Assembly: GCA_024697655.1 (NCBI GenBank) | Contig: JAILFI010000204.1 | Location: 1 to 6,150 of the forward strand | Length of the DNA: 6,150 nt | Direction: 5' to 3' | Source of the DNA: Clostridiales bacterium | GTDB taxonomy: Bacteria; Bacillota_A; Clostridia; Peptostreptococcales; Anaerovoracaceae | In this document: piece after piece, positions 5,020 through 6,150 of the stretch | Numbering within the stretch: the stretch's first letter is position 1 | Layout of the letters: the number at the start of each line of letters is the position of its first letter | Program-made: the position numbers and the translations under genes | Notes under the pieces: generated by a model | Databases searched by the model: none | What the model was told of the DNA's origin: nothing | What the model saw: the letters and a program-made list of their open reading frames with translations, nothing else

Positions 5020-5862
5020 ATGAAACAAGGCCAGGTATTTCAGGAGATGGAGCAGCTGCTTGCAGAATACAAAGAACTGCTTGAGAAAATGGAATCCCTT
5101 TCGCGAGCCCTTCCCGAAGGTTTTCTGCAATTGAAAAATGAAAAAGGGGATTGGTATTATTCGCGCATTTATCAGACGATGGGGCAACGAAAGCAGACCC
5201 GCATTCCGATCAGTACAGCTGACGGGGCGAGGTTGATGGATCAGCTTTGTGAAAAGAAGGCGATCCGCCATGGAAAGCCGGTGCTGCGGAAAAACATCCG
5301 TATTTTGCAGCATGCGGTGGCAGAGCTTGGGGAATATGATCCCGAAAAGTATGTCGTGAATGCGGCTGAGCCGACACCGCTGATGCTGAGGCAGGACCGG
5401 TTGTTCCTGCCTGACCAGTTAAATCTGAAGAAGTGGCTTGCGCAGACGGAAGCGCGGGACTATGTGACAAATCCTGCTTATCCGGAAAACCTTCGTTATT
5501 TGACCGCGGACGGCAGGAAGGTTCGTTCCAAGAGTGAAGTTTTCTGGAGTGATGCACTGGAGCAGGCGGGGCTTGCCAATCGATACGAATGCGCACTGCG
5601 GCTTAAGAGCGGGAGGGTGATCTATCCGGATTTTACTGTCTTGGTGCCGGGTGAAAAGAGGCTTGCTTATATCGAGCACTTTGGAAAGATGGATGATCCG
5701 CAATATGCGCTGCGGGCGATGCAAAGGCTGCAGACGTATGCGGATAATGGCTATTTACTCGGAAGGGATGTGTTTTTCACAACAGAAACAGCCGCTTGTC
5801 CTTTGACAAGGCTGCAGATTGAGGGAGTATTGAACAGGATCAGAGAGTCGATTTGGGTTTAG
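5020..5862 (+). CDS. PD-(D/E)XK superfamily nuclease-like protein, stand-alone, function unknown
   Basis: 280 aa. The ATG at 5020 is chosen because AAAGGAG (5009-5015) lies four bases before it; an upstream in-frame ATG at 4984 overlaps the predicted -10 box. Residues 5-28 look like a short coiled coil. Residues 31-62 (LPEGFLQLKNEKGDWYYSR and on) resemble a Tyr-rich segment I recall from Clostridia hypothetical proteins. The C-terminal part carries a nuclease-like core: KVRSKSEVFWSDAL (167-180) with Glu173, then RYECALRL (188-195), YPDFTVL (202-208) with Asp204, and YIEHFGKMDDPQYA (217-230) with Glu219. The order SKSE, YE, PDF, IEHFG is that of PD-(D/E)XK domains fused to some UvrD-type helicases, but the usual Lys is not at the canonical E-x-K position. 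No signal peptide or membrane segment is seen. It lies between copies of a duplicated gene end and is more A/T-rich than its neighbours, suggesting recent transfer. No partner methylase or helicase is visible, so restriction, repair or mobility roles are all open. Confidence 0.8.
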   Translation: MKQGQVFQEMEQLLAEYKELLEKMESLSRALPEGFLQLKNEKGDWYYSRIYQTMGQRKQTRIPISTADGARLMDQLCEKKAIRHGKPVLRKNIRILQHAVAELGEYDPEKYVVNAAEPTPLMLRQDRLFLPDQLNLKKWLAQTEARDYVTNPAYPENLRYLTADGRKVRSKSEVFWSDALEQAGLANRYECALRLKSGRVIYPDFTVLVPGEKRLAYIEHFGKMDDPQYALRAMQRLQTYADNGYLLGRDVFFTTETAACPLTRLQIEGVLNRIRESIWV

Positions 5863-5882
5863 AAGTAGTTCGTCATGATACA

Positions 5883-5920
5883 TCTCCACATTGGCGTTCT
5901 ATTTTGCTGAATGTGGCAAA
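5883..5920 (+). repeat. Hairpin motif copy 3 (38 bp), downstream of the nuclease gene
   Basis: TCTCCACATT (5883-5892), 17 bases, AATGTGG (5910-5916), then CAAA. The arms pair over 7 bp. It shares both arms with copy 1 and 30 of 38 bases with copy 2. No T-run follows on either strand, so it is not a terminator. A further AATGTGG half-site lies at 5940-5946. Confidence 0.78.
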
Positions 5921-5942
5921 GTATCGGCCGAACTGGTATAAT
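5914..5942 (+). promoter_or_regulatory. Strong promoter-like sequence pointing right, with no clear gene after it
   Basis: TGG TATAAT (5934-5942) is a perfect extended -10 box. TGGCAA (5914-5919), part of motif copy 3, lies exactly 17 bp upstream as a weak -35. A transcript from here would run antisense into the minus-strand gene at 6018-6149. The only downstream ORF is a 20-codon G-rich one (5974-6036), which is not convincing. Confidence 0.5.
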
Positions 5943-5987
5943 GTGGAAGTTTAAAGGGGGTGGTGGGGCAGAAATGGCGAGGCGGCA

Positions 5988-6013
5988 GGGCGGACTCGGG
6001 CGGGGAGGCCGGG
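5988..6013 (+). other. Candidate G-quadruplex motif
   Basis: Four G-runs (5988-5990, 5998-6000, 6002-6005, 6011-6013) are separated by loops of 7, 1 and 5 bases, meeting the simple G3 N1-7 rule. More G-runs lie just to the left (5956-5960, 5965-5968). It is located immediately after the stop codon of the minus-strand gene and could slow polymerases coming from either side. No intrinsic terminator for that gene was found. Confidence 0.5.
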
Positions 6014-6015
6014 CG

Positions 6016-6123
6016 GATCAGCGGCCGAGCAGGTAATCCCGGTATGCCGCGAAGGCGGACGGAATCGACCAGACGTTTTCGATCGCGTCGATATCAGCGA
6101 TGAAGAGGCGGCCGTCATCAGCC
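6016..6123. repeat. Direct repeat copy B (108 bp)
   Basis: Second copy of the 4631-4738 repeat, in the same orientation. It coincides with the last 34 codons, stop codon and two following bases of the partial minus-strand gene. The homology ends inside the coding sequence, not at a gene boundary. Confidence 0.93.
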
Positions 6124-6149
6124 GGCTCTTTTTTCATGTCCGGAGCTGC
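6018..6149 (-). CDS. C-terminal end of an unidentified protein, running off the right edge
   Basis: Forty-three residues and a TGA stop (6020-6018) are visible, open to the edge. The tail reads ADDGRLFIADIDAIENVW then SIPSAFAAYRDYLLGR. I do not recognise the family. An internal Met (6137-6135) lacks a ribosome site, so the frame most likely continues to the right. Coding is supported by the second copy of the tail at 4633, where four of five differences outside the last two codons are silent. It converges with the nuclease gene, 155 bp apart. Which of the two copies is the original 3' end cannot be told from this window. Confidence 0.6.
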   Translation of the reverse strand, partial: AAPDMKKEPADDGRLFIADIDAIENVWSIPSAFAAYRDYLLGR

Positions 6150-6150
6150 G

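Larger units (their letters stand above)
4739..6015. mobile_element. Putative inserted cassette with a single PD-(D/E)XK nuclease-like gene
   Basis: This is the unique segment between the two copies of the 108-bp repeat. It holds one gene that is visibly more A/T-rich than its neighbours, with its own promoter and terminator-hairpin, and three copies of a hairpin motif (4809, 4924, 5883) close to its ends. Duplicated 3' ends of a flanking gene are what remains when an element inserts into a gene and supplies a replacement tail, as some integrating elements do. No integrase, transposase, terminal inverted repeats or short target duplication was found, so a local duplication or recombination between strains could also give this structure. 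Confidence 0.4.

Noticed and set aside
4489..5084. Plus-strand frames in the region between the regulator and the nuclease gene (4489-4803 and 4740-5084)
   Set aside because: They run through the remnant gene, the hairpin terminator and the nuclease promoter and start; no ribosome site and no family resemblance.
4739..6015. A classical insertion sequence or integron cassette
   Set aside because: No transposase or integrase, no terminal inverted repeats at the segment ends, no short target duplication and no attC-like site were found.
5974..6036. 20-codon plus-strand ORF with a G-rich stretch before it
   Set aside because: Arg/Gly-rich peptide from G-rich DNA overlapping the end of a better supported minus-strand gene; could be chance.

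Overview
The window reads as chromosome of an anaerobic, amino-acid-fermenting Bacillota (Clostridia-type) bacterium. Support for this: G-rich Shine-Dalgarno sites, sigma-A-type promoters that favour extended -10 boxes (TGnTATAAT), moderately high GC, and two paralogous hot-dog CoA-ester ammonia-lyases of the kind known from beta-alanine and lysine fermenters. No rRNA, tRNA, CRISPR array or recognisable transposase was seen.

Left part (1-2405), fermentation block. The 3' half of a beta-alanyl-CoA/3-aminobutyryl-CoA ammonia-lyase gene enters from the left edge and ends in a strong terminator. A fold-type I aminotransferase follows from its own extended -10 promoter. A complete second ammonia-lyase follows that, about 74% identical to the first over the visible part, with its own promoter, a perfect Shine-Dalgarno and a terminator. 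The two internal promoters share a module (TGnTATAAT, then GATAACAA, then TGCGG), and each has an inverted repeat about 75 bp upstream of the expected start, which suggests common control.

Middle part (2406-4603). A promoter (TTGATT-17-TAGAAT) leads into a low-specificity L-threonine aldolase-type gene. Its start codon sits at the end of an 11-bp tandem repeat that produces two minimal upstream ORFs coupled by ATGA overlaps. A LysR-family regulator follows 56 bp downstream without an intervening terminator, so the two are probably one operon.

Right part (4604-6150), the most unusual region. A lone, relatively A/T-rich gene for a PD-(D/E)XK-fold nuclease-like protein lies between two copies (about 93% identical over 108 bp) of the 3' end of a minus-strand gene of unknown function. 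One copy is a truncated remnant just after the regulator. The other is at the right edge and may belong to an intact gene. Inside this bracket, a structured motif TCTCCAC-N23-GTGG occurs three times: twice before and once after the nuclease gene. Each copy lies at or next to a promoter-like sequence, and the first also forms a rho-independent terminator. The layout suggests a compact inserted cassette of about 1.1-1.4 kb that carried or displaced the 3' end of its target gene. Mobility is inferred, not shown.
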